From assembly GCA_023430315.1 (NCBI GenBank), contig JAEZAW010000264.1, positions 1 through 39,756 on the forward strand: DNA of 39,756 nucleotides, written 5' to 3'. The notes beneath the pieces were generated by a model, which saw only the letters and a list, made by a program, of their open reading frames with translations, did not search any database and was not told the origin of the DNA. Of the stretch, positions 8,109 through 15,256 are shown one piece after another (position 1 is the stretch's first letter; each line of letters starts with the position of its first letter). Source of the DNA: Pseudomonadota bacterium (GTDB lineage: Bacteria; Pseudomonadota; Alphaproteobacteria; Rhizobiales; Hyphomicrobiaceae). Position numbers and translations under genes: made by a program.

Positions 8109-9710
8109 TCAGTGGCCGCCGGATGCGCCGCCGACCGGGGGTGGACGCTTCATCACCAGCGCCAGCACGGCCAGTCCCATGAACAGGAACGTCAATAGCA
8201 GGAACACGTCGGCGAAGCCCATCACGACGCCCTGCCGGTGCACGATCTGATTGAGCTGCTTCAACGCCATGGCCTGGGCATCGCTGCCGAAGGACGAGAA
8301 GCGCTGCGTCAGGCTGTTGAGCGTCTCGAGCGCCGGCTGCCGCGACCAGGTGATGGCCTCGTGCAGCCGAGCCAGATGCAGGTCGGTGCGGTCATTGAGG
8401 ATCGTGGTCAAGCCAGCCAGCCCCACCGCGCCGCCGAGGTTGCGCATGAGATTGTAGAGCCCCGATGCGTTCTTCAGCCGATCAGCGGAGAGCGTGCCGA
8501 GCGCGATGTTGTTGATTGGCACGATCGCCAGCATCAGGCCCATGCCGCGGAACACCTGCGGCCAGAACAGCTCCCAGAAGTCCCAGTCCTTGGTCAGGTA
8601 GGTCAGCCAGAAGGTGCCGAGCGCGAAGAGCAGGAAGCCGGTGATCAGCATGTAGCGCGGATCGACCTTGGCCGAGAGACGGCCGGCCAAGGGTGCCGTG
8701 AGAAACATGGCAACGCCGGAGACGAATACGGTCTCACCGATCATCAGCGCGTCGTAGCCACGCACCTGGCCAAGAAAGAGCGGATAGAGATAGGTTAGGC
8801 CATAGAGGCCGATGCCGAGCACGAAAGAAAAGAGACTGCCGAGCGCGAAGTTACGATCCGTGAAGGCACGCAGATCCACGATCGGCTGTTTGGCCGTGAG
8901 CACGCGTGTGAAGAAGGCGATCGCCGAAAGCCCGGACACCCAAGCCATGAGCAGCACGCTATGGTCGCCGAACCAATCATTGCGCGGACCCTCTTCCAGA
9001 ACATACTCGAGCGCGCCGAGGAACCCTGCCATCGCCAACAGGCCGACCAAGTCGAAGTTGCGGAACAGCGACCAGTCCGGCGTGTCGAAATCTATCAGGA
9101 TCAGCGCAGCCGCCGTGACGGCGATGCCGGGAATGATGTTGACGAAGAACAGCCAATGCCATGATAGCGCGTCAGTCAGATAGCCACCGACGGTCGGACC
9201 GATCGTTGGTGCGAGCGTCGCCACGAGGCCGATCATGGGGCCGACGATGACCATCTTCGAGCGCGGGAAGATGAGATAGGCGGTGGCGAAGACGGTCGGG
9301 ATCATGCCGCCGCCGATGAAGCCCTGAACGGCCCGCCAGAAGATCATCTCGTTGATGCCGGTGGAAAGACCGCACATCAGGCTCGCGGCCGTGAAGCCGC
9401 CGGCGGAAGCCGCAAACAGGATCCGCGTGCCGAGTGCCCGCGACAGGAAACCGGAGAGCGGGATCATCACCACTTCGGCGATGAGATACGAGGTCTGCAC
9501 CCACGTGATCTCGTTGGCCGACGCCGACAAGCCGGCCTGGATCTCGGTCAGTGAGGCCGAGACGATCTGAATGTCCAGGATCGCCATGAACATGCCGAAT
9601 GTCATGGCCAGGAAGGCGAAGAGCCGACGCGGATCGATGCGATCCTCAGCCGCCGCGCGAGGCGTCGACGGCTGGAACGGTGTTGCCGCAGCGGCGGAAC
9701 TGTCGGCCAT
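8109..9710 (-). CDS. emrB: DHA2-family multidrug efflux MFS transporter, EmrB-like
   Basis: The 533-residue inner-membrane protein has the length and hydrophobic pattern of 14-span DHA2 drug:H+ antiporters. Typical segments are the first span FLAMTFGMFMAILDIQIV, the WVQTSYLIAEVVMIPLSG motif, and the GTRILFAASAGGF loop. TAGGAG lies 9 bases before the ATG. It starts 24 bases after the emrA-like adaptor gene, forming a standard EmrAB pair that would export toxic compounds across both membranes with an outer-membrane channel; no channel gene is in the window. Expression is probably controlled by the divergent TetR regulator. Confidence 0.92.
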   Translation of the reverse strand: MADSSAAAATPFQPSTPRAAAEDRIDPRRLFAFLAMTFGMFMAILDIQIVSASLTEIQAGLSASANEITWVQTSYLIAEVVMIPLSGFLSRALGTRILFAASAGGFTAASLMCGLSTGINEMIFWRAVQGFIGGGMIPTVFATAYLIFPRSKMVIVGPMIGLVATLAPTIGPTVGGYLTDALSWHWLFFVNIIPGIAVTAAALILIDFDTPDWSLFRNFDLVGLLAMAGFLGALEYVLEEGPRNDWFGDHSVLLMAWVSGLSAIAFFTRVLTAKQPIVDLRAFTDRNFALGSLFSFVLGIGLYGLTYLYPLFLGQVRGYDALMIGETVFVSGVAMFLTAPLAGRLSAKVDPRYMLITGFLLFALGTFWLTYLTKDWDFWELFWPQVFRGMGLMLAIVPINNIALGTLSADRLKNASGLYNLMRNLGGAVGLAGLTTILNDRTDLHLARLHEAITWSRQPALETLNSLTQRFSSFGSDAQAMALKQLNQIVHRQGVVMGFADVFLLLTFLFMGLAVLALVMKRPPPVGGASGGH

Positions 9711-9734
9711 GGCGGCGTACTCCTAGGCTCGCGA

Positions 9735-10964
9735 TCAATTGGTGCTGGGCCGCACGCTGGCGCTCGTCAGCTTCTGCTCGGTAACCGGCGCGCCCGGCTT
9801 GGTGTTCACGCTCACCACCACCGACATGCCTGGCCGCAGAAGGGACTGCTCGGCAACGGCCGCAGGCACCAGAATGCGAACGGGAAGCCGCTGCACGATC
9901 TTGGTGAAGTTGCCCGTCGCGTTGTCCGGCGGCAGCAGCGAGAACACTGAGCCCGACGCTGGGGCAACGCTTGCCACGCGACCCTCGAGCTTTCGATCGG
10001 GGAACGCGTCGACCGAGATACTGACCGGCTGGCCGGGATGCACCTTCGCAAGCTGCGTCTCTTTCAAGTTCGCATCGATGTAGACGGCATCGAGCGGCAC
10101 GAGGCTCGCGAGCCGCTGCGTCGGCTGCACGTAGTCGCCGACCTGAACCGCGCGATTTCCGATGACGCCATCGAACGGTGCGCGGATCACCGTGAAGGAC
10201 AGATCGCGCTCCGCCTTGGCGAGCGATGTCTCGAACTGCTTCAGCGTCCGCCGCGCCTCTTCCTGCTGAGACTTGAGAACGCCGACATTTGCGGTTGCCG
10301 CTTCGATCGCGGCCTCCGATGCTTTCACGGAAGCGACGGCCTGGTCGTAGCCAGCCTTCGCCTGCTCCAGCAACTGCTGGCTGCTGACCTGGCGCGCGGC
10401 CAGATCCTGCTGCCGCTTGAGTTCGAGGTCGGCCCGGGTCGCGCCAGCCTTTGCGGAGGCGAGCTGCGCCTTGGCCTGATCGACTGCGGCCTCCTGTGCT
10501 GCCGTCTGCTGGCCGAGACGTTCGATCGTCGCCTGCTGCACGGCGATCTGGTCGCGCGCGGTCTGGACCGCGAGCTGGTAGTCGCCGTCGTCGATGCGCG
10601 CGATCACGTCGCCCGAAGCAACACGGGTGTTGTCCGCCACGATGATGTCGGAGACGTAGCCCGAGACTTTCGGTGACAGGGTCGCGCTCTTGGCGCCGAC
10701 ATAGGCGTCGTCGGTACTGACGAGATAGCGACCAGCCGTCCACCAGTAGTGGCCGTAGTAGGCGCCGCCGCCGATGGCCGCCAGAAGACCCAACGCGAGT
10801 AAGCCGCGGACGAGGGGCCTGCCGCGGCGCGCTGGAGGTGCCGCTTCGGCTGTCTTTTGAGCACCAGCCGGCTTGTCTCCGGTCGGAGGCGGGCCACCGT
10901 TCTGGTAGCCCTCAACGGCGTCCGGCTTTCCCCTGCCCTCTGTAAGCTGTTGATCTTCGGACAT
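9735..10964 (-). CDS. emrA: HlyD/EmrA-family periplasmic adaptor of the efflux pump
   Basis: This 409-residue membrane fusion protein has a short cytoplasmic N-terminus, one membrane span (LLALGLLAAIGGGAYYGHYWW, with interruptions in charge only at the ends), a biotinyl-lipoyl-like region (VSGYVSDIIVADNTRVASGDVI), a long coiled coil (about residues 120-220, rich in Ala, Gln and Glu), and the returning lipoyl half (VIRAPFDGVIGNRAVQVGDYV). ATG 10964 (MSEDQQ) is preferred over an upstream in-frame GTG at 10985, because GGGAG lies 9 bases before it. It is the first gene of the emrAB operon and is transcribed from the shared control region at 11001-11077. Confidence 0.92.
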   Translation of the reverse strand: MSEDQQLTEGRGKPDAVEGYQNGGPPPTGDKPAGAQKTAEAAPPARRGRPLVRGLLALGLLAAIGGGAYYGHYWWTAGRYLVSTDDAYVGAKSATLSPKVSGYVSDIIVADNTRVASGDVIARIDDGDYQLAVQTARDQIAVQQATIERLGQQTAAQEAAVDQAKAQLASAKAGATRADLELKRQQDLAARQVSSQQLLEQAKAGYDQAVASVKASEAAIEAATANVGVLKSQQEEARRTLKQFETSLAKAERDLSFTVIRAPFDGVIGNRAVQVGDYVQPTQRLASLVPLDAVYIDANLKETQLAKVHPGQPVSISVDAFPDRKLEGRVASVAPASGSVFSLLPPDNATGNFTKIVQRLPVRILVPAAVAEQSLLRPGMSVVVSVNTKPGAPVTEQKLTSASVRPSTN

Positions 10965-11000
10965 AACCCGTCTCTCCCAAAGCACGATCGTCGTTGAAAT

Positions 11001-11019
11001 TGACCGAACGGTTCGGTCA
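11001..11019. promoter_or_regulatory. TetR-type operator, left copy
   Basis: TGACCGAACGGTTCGGTCA is a 19-bp palindrome with perfect 9-base half-sites around a central G. It lies 36 bases before the emrA start, over the predicted start region of the emrA promoter. The same sequence recurs at 11059-11077. It is the probable binding site of the TetR regulator encoded at 11120. Confidence 0.85.
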
Positions 11020-11027
11020 TGATGCGG

Positions 11028-11058
11028 TTGACATAGGCGCGAACGAAGCCTATGTCAA
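11028..11058. promoter_or_regulatory. Symmetric face-to-face promoter pair for emrA and tetR
   Basis: The 31-bp segment is an inverted repeat: TTGACATAGGC (11028-11038) and GCCTATGTCAA (11048-11058). Read on the plus strand it gives TTGACA (11028-11033), a 17-base spacer and TATGTC (11051-11056), driving tetR. Read on the minus strand it gives TTGACA (11058-11053), a 17-base spacer and TATGTC (11035-11030), driving emrAB. Each -35 therefore overlaps the -10 of the opposite promoter, and each predicted start region lies at or beside one of the two operators. Confidence 0.7.
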
Positions 11059-11077
11059 TGACCGAACGGTTCGGTCA
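11059..11077. promoter_or_regulatory. TetR-type operator, right copy
   Basis: This is an exact copy of the 19-bp palindrome at 11001-11019. It abuts the promoter inverted repeat and covers the predicted tetR start site, 42 bases before the tetR start codon. This would give autoregulation of tetR. Confidence 0.85.
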
Positions 11078-11119
11078 AAGTCTTGTGATCGAGAAGCCGG
11101 GACAAGTGGAGAGGATGCC

Positions 11120-11755
11120 ATGTCGATGCCGGTGCAGGTAAAGCCTGCCCAAGAAGCACTCGAGGATAGCGCCAAGCGGCGCCAGATCCTCGAAGGGGCC
11201 CGTCGGACGTTCCTCGCCAACGGCTTCGATGCGGCCAGCATGAACGAGATCGCCCGGGAGGCCGGGGTCTCCAAGGGGACCCTCTACGTCTACTTCAAGA
11301 GCAAGGAAGAGCTGTTCGAGGCCATCGTCGAGGCGCAAGGCCGGGAGCAGGGCCAGCAGATCTTCAACCTCGACCGCGATGCCGACATCGAAAGCGAGCT
11401 CAGCCGGTTGGGCCGCGCATTTTCGAAGTTCATGTCGCGGCCCGGAGGTGTTTCCGAACTCAGAACCGTCATGGCCATTGCCGATCGGATGCCGGAGCTG
11501 GGCGTCAGATTCTACAAGGCAGGCCCCGCGCTCGGCGTCGAAAGCTTGCGGAAGTATCTCGAGGACAAGGTCGCCGACGGCACGCTCGAACCGCATGACT
11601 GCGAGGTCGCTGCGGCGCAGTTCATCGACGCCTCCGTATCGACGACCTTCAAGCCGATGCTCTTCAATCATGCCGGCCCGCCGTCCGACGAGCGCGTCGC
11701 TCACGTCGTCGGTATGGCCGTGCGCGCGTTTCTCGCTGCGTATCGGAAGCGCTGA
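11120..11755 (+). CDS. TetR/AcrR-family repressor of the divergent efflux operon
   Basis: The 211-residue regulator has an N-terminal TetR DNA-binding domain (about residues 18-65; helix-turn-helix ASMNEIAREAGVSKGTLYVYF) and a divergent ligand-binding C-terminal domain resembling the AefR-type. The ATG at 11120 has GGAGAGG five bases upstream; the ATG at 11126 is less well placed. Divergence from emrAB and the two identical palindromes between them make it very likely the local, autoregulated repressor. The inducing ligand is unknown. A VOC gene follows after 47 bases and may share the transcript. Confidence 0.92.
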   Translation: MSMPVQVKPAQEALEDSAKRRQILEGARRTFLANGFDAASMNEIAREAGVSKGTLYVYFKSKEELFEAIVEAQGREQGQQIFNLDRDADIESELSRLGRAFSKFMSRPGGVSELRTVMAIADRMPELGVRFYKAGPALGVESLRKYLEDKVADGTLEPHDCEVAAAQFIDASVSTTFKPMLFNHAGPPSDERVAHVVGMAVRAFLAAYRKR

Positions 11756-11802
11756 GAACGAGACGCCATCATCCCCATCATCCAGTCTCGGGAGGCGACG
11801 AC

Positions 11803-12738
11803 ATGACTTTGGGACGAGATCTCGCATACGTCGCGCTGGTGGTGAATGACAGCGACGCTATGGCGCGCGTTCTCGGTCGGGATCTCGGCCTCAAGCGCAA
11901 CGATATCGACGATGGCGCCGGGCAGCGCGTGCCGGTCTTTGCGATTGGCGAGAGTGCGCTGGCACTGTTTCCGCAGGGTCATCCGGCTGTCGGTGGCGAG
12001 ACACGCCCCGGCGTGCATCACATCGCTCTCGGCGTCGACCATCTCGATGATGGCCTCGCGATCGCCGACAAGGCGGGCGTTTCGGTAATCGGCAAGCCCG
12101 AAACGGGACTCGGTACTCGTCGGCGCGTCGCGCTTGCTCCCGAGCAGACTGTCGGCATCAAGACCTGGCTCACCGAGCGTGTTGCGATCGACCGCGCGAA
12201 GGCGCCGCTGATCGAACGGCTCGATCATCTCGGTGTGGCCAGCGCCGACAATCAGGCCGGGATTTCAGCGTGGACGCATCGGCTCGGCTGCCCAATCGAG
12301 AGCCAGCAGACAGACATGGAGGTGATGATCCCGGTCGAGAGCTTCACGTCCGACAAGCACGGAGTCGTGTATCATACGCGCGCGCCGATCCCTGTCGGCG
12401 GTTTGCGTGTCGCTTTCATCACGGTTGGCGACACCGATCTCGAGTTCCTGCAGAACTTCGATCCACGCCAGAAGGGCGCCGTCGATCAAGGCAGCTCGGG
12501 CACGACGCGCCAGGATCAGGGAGCCATTGCCAAGTTCGTTGCCGCGCGCGGCCCCGGCTTGCACCACATCGCGATGAAGACGCCCGATATCAATGCGGTG
12601 CTGCGCGGCCTCGATGAAGCGGGCGTGCCCGTTATCGACAAGAAGGGCAGGCCGGGTTCTCGCGCGGGGCTCATCGGTTTTGTGCATCCCAAGGGAACGG
12701 GCGGCGTCCTGTTCCATTTCGATGAGCGGCCCGGCTAG
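11803..12738 (+). CDS. Two-domain VOC (glyoxalase/bleomycin resistance/dioxygenase) protein
   Basis: The 311-residue protein has two vicinal-oxygen-chelate modules, about residues 6-125 and 138-305. Putative metal-ligand regions are HHIALGVDHL in the first and LDHLGVAS and GLHHIAMKTPDI in the second. The second half resembles methylmalonyl-CoA epimerases, but the overall length and domain count fit a broader VOC group, so no reaction is assigned. GGGAGG lies 7 bases before the start. The gene follows tetR closely, so it may be co-expressed with it, and a link to detoxification is only a contextual guess. Confidence 0.8.
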   Translation: MTLGRDLAYVALVVNDSDAMARVLGRDLGLKRNDIDDGAGQRVPVFAIGESALALFPQGHPAVGGETRPGVHHIALGVDHLDDGLAIADKAGVSVIGKPETGLGTRRRVALAPEQTVGIKTWLTERVAIDRAKAPLIERLDHLGVASADNQAGISAWTHRLGCPIESQQTDMEVMIPVESFTSDKHGVVYHTRAPIPVGGLRVAFITVGDTDLEFLQNFDPRQKGAVDQGSSGTTRQDQGAIAKFVAARGPGLHHIAMKTPDINAVLRGLDEAGVPVIDKKGRPGSRAGLIGFVHPKGTGGVLFHFDERPG

Positions 12739-12760
12739 GTTACGGGAAATGCTCACTTCA

Positions 12761-12799
12761 GCGCTAGCGCAGGTGCGGCAGCTTCGGTGCGCTAAGCGC
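12761..12799 (+). terminator. Inverted repeat after the two-domain VOC gene
   Basis: GCGCTAGCGCA (12761-12771) pairs with TGCGCTAAGCGC (12788-12799), with one bulged base and a 16-base loop. It lies 22 bases after the VOC stop. An A/T-rich tract, not a clean T-run, follows, so it is only a possible terminator. Confidence 0.35.
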
Positions 12800-12893
12800 C
12801 GTTGCCCAAAATAATTTATTGCGGCTGTCGGATTGGCTTGGGCCGTATCGTCCTAGGACAGAGGCGCTGAAGCTTCATTCTAGGAGACCCGCA

Positions 12894-13316
12894 ATGAACA
12901 CGCCCCAAATGCTTTGGACCGGTCGCGTACTGACCGGGCTTTTTTCTCTGTTTATGCTCGGCGCCTCGATCACGCCCAAGCTGCTCCAAATGCCCATAGC
13001 CGAGGAAACAATGGCTCAGCTCGGCTGGCCGGCCGGGTATGCGCTCATGATCGGCTTCATCGAGCTGGCCTGCCTCGCATTGTACCTGTTCCCGCGTACG
13101 AGCGTGCTCGGCGGCGTGTTGATGATGGGGCTGCTCGGAGGCGCGATGGCCACTCAGATCCGGGCGGGTAGCCCGCTCTTCAGCCACATCCTCTTCAGCT
13201 TGTATCTCGGGCTGTTCATGTGGGGCGGGCTGTGGCTTCGCGACCAGCGTTTCAGGGCACTGTTTCCCGTCACGCAAGAGCCGTCCGAAACAGCGACCCT
13301 CCAGATCCAACACTGA
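12894..13316 (+). CDS. DoxX-like small membrane protein
   Basis: The 140-residue protein has four hydrophobic segments (about residues 9-27, 48-65, 70-88 and 97-115) and the DoxX-like pattern: GRVLTGLFSLFMLGAS at the start, then GYALMIGFIELACLALYLFPRT and GVLMMGLLGGAMATQIR. AGGAG lies 7 bases before the ATG at 12894; longer upstream in-frame starts add only non-conserved residues. The family is common but of uncertain role, with some members linked to quinone or thiosulfate oxidation. It is followed after 23 bases by a small VOC gene, a pairing seen in other proteobacteria. Confidence 0.8.
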   Translation: MNTPQMLWTGRVLTGLFSLFMLGASITPKLLQMPIAEETMAQLGWPAGYALMIGFIELACLALYLFPRTSVLGGVLMMGLLGGAMATQIRAGSPLFSHILFSLYLGLFMWGGLWLRDQRFRALFPVTQEPSETATLQIQH

Positions 13317-13339
13317 AACTCAAAACGAAAGGACACGTC

Positions 13340-13813
13340 ATGGCCAAGAACACGATTTGCGTCTGGTACGACAAGGACGCCGAAGCTGCAGCGCGCTTCT
13401 ACGCCGAGACTTTTCCCGATAGCAAGGTGGGTGCTATTCATCGCGCGCCGAGCGACTACCCTTCGGGCAAGGCAGGTGACGTGCTGACAGTCGAATTCAC
13501 GGTCGCCGGCATACCCTGCATCGGCCTCAATGGTGGACCGGTCTTCAAGCACAACGAGGCCTTCTCGTTCCAGATCGCCACCGACGATCAGGAGGAGACC
13601 GATCGCTACTGGAATGCCATCGTCGGCAACGGCGGCCAGGAGAGCGCCTGCGGTTGGTGCAAGGACAAGTGGGGCATCTCCTGGCAAATCACGCCGCGCG
13701 TGCTGACCGAGGCGATGGCTGCCGGCGGCGCTGAAGCCAAGCGCGCGTTCGAAGTGATGATGACCATGAAGAAGATCGACGTCGCCGCAATCAAGGCAGC
13801 GCGACGCGGCTGA
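13340..13813 (+). CDS. PhnB-like VOC family protein (3-demethylubiquinone methyltransferase-type fold)
   Basis: The 157-residue protein begins with the characteristic NTICVWYDKDAEAAARFYAETFPDSKVG and continues with PCIGLNGGPVFKHNEAFSFQI and CGWCKDKWGISWQI, all hallmarks of the PhnB-like VOC family. The family is often labelled 3-demethylubiquinone-9 methyltransferase, but that annotation does not imply methyltransferase activity. ATG 13340 has AAAGGA upstream. It is the last gene of a likely two-gene unit with the DoxX-like gene. The reaction is unknown. Confidence 0.85.
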   Translation: MAKNTICVWYDKDAEAAARFYAETFPDSKVGAIHRAPSDYPSGKAGDVLTVEFTVAGIPCIGLNGGPVFKHNEAFSFQIATDDQEETDRYWNAIVGNGGQESACGWCKDKWGISWQITPRVLTEAMAAGGAEAKRAFEVMMTMKKIDVAAIKAARRG

Positions 13814-13837
13814 TTTTCACGTGTTGCCGCACGATCC

Positions 13838-13869
13838 ATCCGATGGCGTGGACGACCATGCCATCGGAT
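13838..13869 (+). terminator. Perfect 10-bp inverted repeat after the PhnB-like gene
   Basis: ATCCGATGGC (13838-13847) pairs with GCCATCGGAT (13860-13869) around a 12-base loop, 24 bases after the stop codon. There is no strong T-run. It also marks the left boundary of the lower-GC patch that follows. Confidence 0.45.
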
Positions 13870-13931
13870 ATTGGCTCGATGAGCTATGGGTGGAGGGTAG
13901 GGGCGGCTGATGACAGCCGTGATTTGCTCGA

Positions 13932-14558
13932 TCAAAGTCCTGCCAGCAACCTTAGCTCCGGACTGTTTAGTACCTCGAATGCCATCGATCTTAAGAACAC
14001 AAGATGCGCATCCTCTATGGGTACAGAGGTGCCATTGAAGATGAAAGTATCGACAGCACCGGCTGCCTTTATTGCTTCGTACTCTGGCTTTAGATTGCTA
14101 TCGACGTGCGCTCCACCATCTTGATTAGCAGCCCAAAGGATGAGCGCTCTATGAGTATAGTCCTGATTGTTAATCGTCGCGAATGTCTCGCTCCACCACT
14201 GGTCCCTAGGGATCATCCGATGGTGGCTTGCAACCTGATCCTGAGGAAGAAGACGCCCACCGTCGCTGGATATCGTCAGAGTGGCGAGAGAAAAAAGGTA
14301 CTGTCCGACAACCTTTCGGTCGCCGAGCATTTTCAAGTCTGCACTTGTGTCCGGGACAGTGCTTCGCAAGCGGCAGGATGGCGATCCCAGATGAGTAATA
14401 AGTGACTTGCTATGAGTGGTCTGGTGAAAGATCACTCGTAGCGCGGTTGCTATTCGGAATGCCTCATCTTTGTGCCCCTCATCAAAGTCTTTTGCGGATC
14501 GCTCAATGAAGCCTATCTGCTTGGCTAGTTGCTTTTTAAAATCCTGATTGCTGCTCAT
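13932..14558 (-). CDS. Unrecognised protein, lower-GC accessory gene
   Basis: I do not recognise a named family. The predicted 208-residue soluble protein starts at MSSNQDFKKQ; an upstream ATG at 14618 would add 20 residues, and neither start has a well-spaced ribosome site (GGGGG is only 2 bases before 14558). The N-terminal segment FDEGHKDEAFRIATALRV followed by HQTTHSKSLITHLG looks conserved in type: charged helix, then a His/Thr/Ser-rich stretch. No signal peptide or membrane span is seen. Codon choice is visibly more AT-rich than in the flanking genes, which suggests recent acquisition. It lies on the 3' side of tRNA-Glu. Confidence 0.65.
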   Translation of the reverse strand: MSSNQDFKKQLAKQIGFIERSAKDFDEGHKDEAFRIATALRVIFHQTTHSKSLITHLGSPSCRLRSTVPDTSADLKMLGDRKVVGQYLFSLATLTISSDGGRLLPQDQVASHHRMIPRDQWWSETFATINNQDYTHRALILWAANQDGGAHVDSNLKPEYEAIKAAGAVDTFIFNGTSVPIEDAHLVFLRSMAFEVLNSPELRLLAGL

Positions 14559-14677
14559 AACCCCCACCACAGATGGAATAGCTAGAATTTGCTTTGAAGC
14601 GAGCAAATTAGCCCGCATAGCGGATTGATGTGCGCGCCGATGGCCCAGGGTATTGAAAAATATGCTCGGAACTGGAG

Positions 14678-14866
14678 TTAGGGCTCGCGCAGGCGTTTAC
14701 GGAAATCCGCCACAGCGCGACCAGCGAGCCTGCCGAACTTCGACGCCTTAGTCTCAGGCTCGTGTTCCACCTGTCCAGCTTCGAACTCCGCCAACCATAG
14801 ACGCAGCTTGACGCGGTCCTCGGGCGATAGCTTCGCGATAGCCAGTTGGATGTCTTCCAGGGTCAT
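14678..14866 (-). CDS. Small antitoxin-like hypothetical protein
   Basis: The 62-residue protein begins MTLEDIQLAIAKLSPEDRVK, a helical pattern seen in many short addiction-module-like proteins, and ends with a basic tail (FRKRLREP). No toxin gene adjoins it, so any antitoxin role is speculative and it may be an orphan. AGG directly abuts the ATG, so there is no normally spaced ribosome site. A possible -10 (TATCCT) lies so close that the transcript could be leaderless. A 13-bp palindrome overlaps the start codon (14865-14877). Confidence 0.6.
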   Translation of the reverse strand: MTLEDIQLAIAKLSPEDRVKLRLWLAEFEAGQVEHEPETKASKFGRLAGRAVADFRKRLREP

Positions 14867-15029
14867 CCTAAAAGGATAGCACTTCGAACTCGCGGCTTGA
14901 ACACGGCACGACCGACCGAAACGGCCCTCGATCGCGCGAAAGTACCATCATCAGGCGGAAATAGGTTCTGGAACAGGCCGTTAGAGCAGCCGACGCTGAA
15001 GGGCCTAGGATTCGAATCTTATACCGAAA

Positions 15030-15104
15030 TGGCGCCCCGTAGGGGAATCGAACCCCTGTTTTCAACGTGAGAGGCTGACGTCCTAACCGCTAGACGAACG
15101 GGGC
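15030..15104 (-). tRNA. tRNA-Glu (anticodon CUC)
   Basis: The minus strand folds as a cloverleaf. The acceptor stem is GCCCCGT/ACGGGGC, the D arm contains AGCGGTTA, the anticodon stem is TCAGC/GTTGA around loop CTCTCAC with anticodon CTC (reads GAG), and the T arm is GGGGTTCGATTCCCC type. The 3' CCA is encoded. The 3' side faces the lower-GC patch at 13932-14866. A good promoter lies just upstream (15119-15147). Confidence 0.95.
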
Positions 15105-15118
15105 AGCGCTCGCCGCCT

Positions 15119-15147
15119 CCTATAGGGGAGGCACGGTCCGCAATCAA
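15119..15147 (-). promoter_or_regulatory. Predicted promoter of tRNA-Glu
   Basis: On the minus strand TTGATT (15147-15142) is followed by a 17-base spacer and TATAGG (15124-15119). The expected start would be about 8 bases before the mature tRNA 5' end. Spacing and position are good; the -10 is imperfect. Confidence 0.6.
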
Positions 15148-15256
15148 GGCCGTTCTGGCACGAGGGGACGCCGGCGTGTTCGCGGGACGGCGCGCGGGCA
15201 AGCGGCTATAAACGCGACCGGAATGCCGGGTCATTGCCGCGCCGGCGGCGGATCGC

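Noticed and set aside
12721..13900. Possibility that the DoxX-like and VOC genes form part of an efflux or toxin system with emrAB
   Set aside because: Separate ribosome sites and hairpins, no palindromic operator upstream of them, and no shared motif support this; only proximity suggests it.
15008..15022. GGATTCGAATCTT, resembling a tRNA T-arm, beside tRNA-Glu
   Set aside because: No flanking acceptor, D or anticodon stems can be built, and it does not repeat the tRNA-Glu 3' end, so it is neither a second tRNA nor a clear att site.
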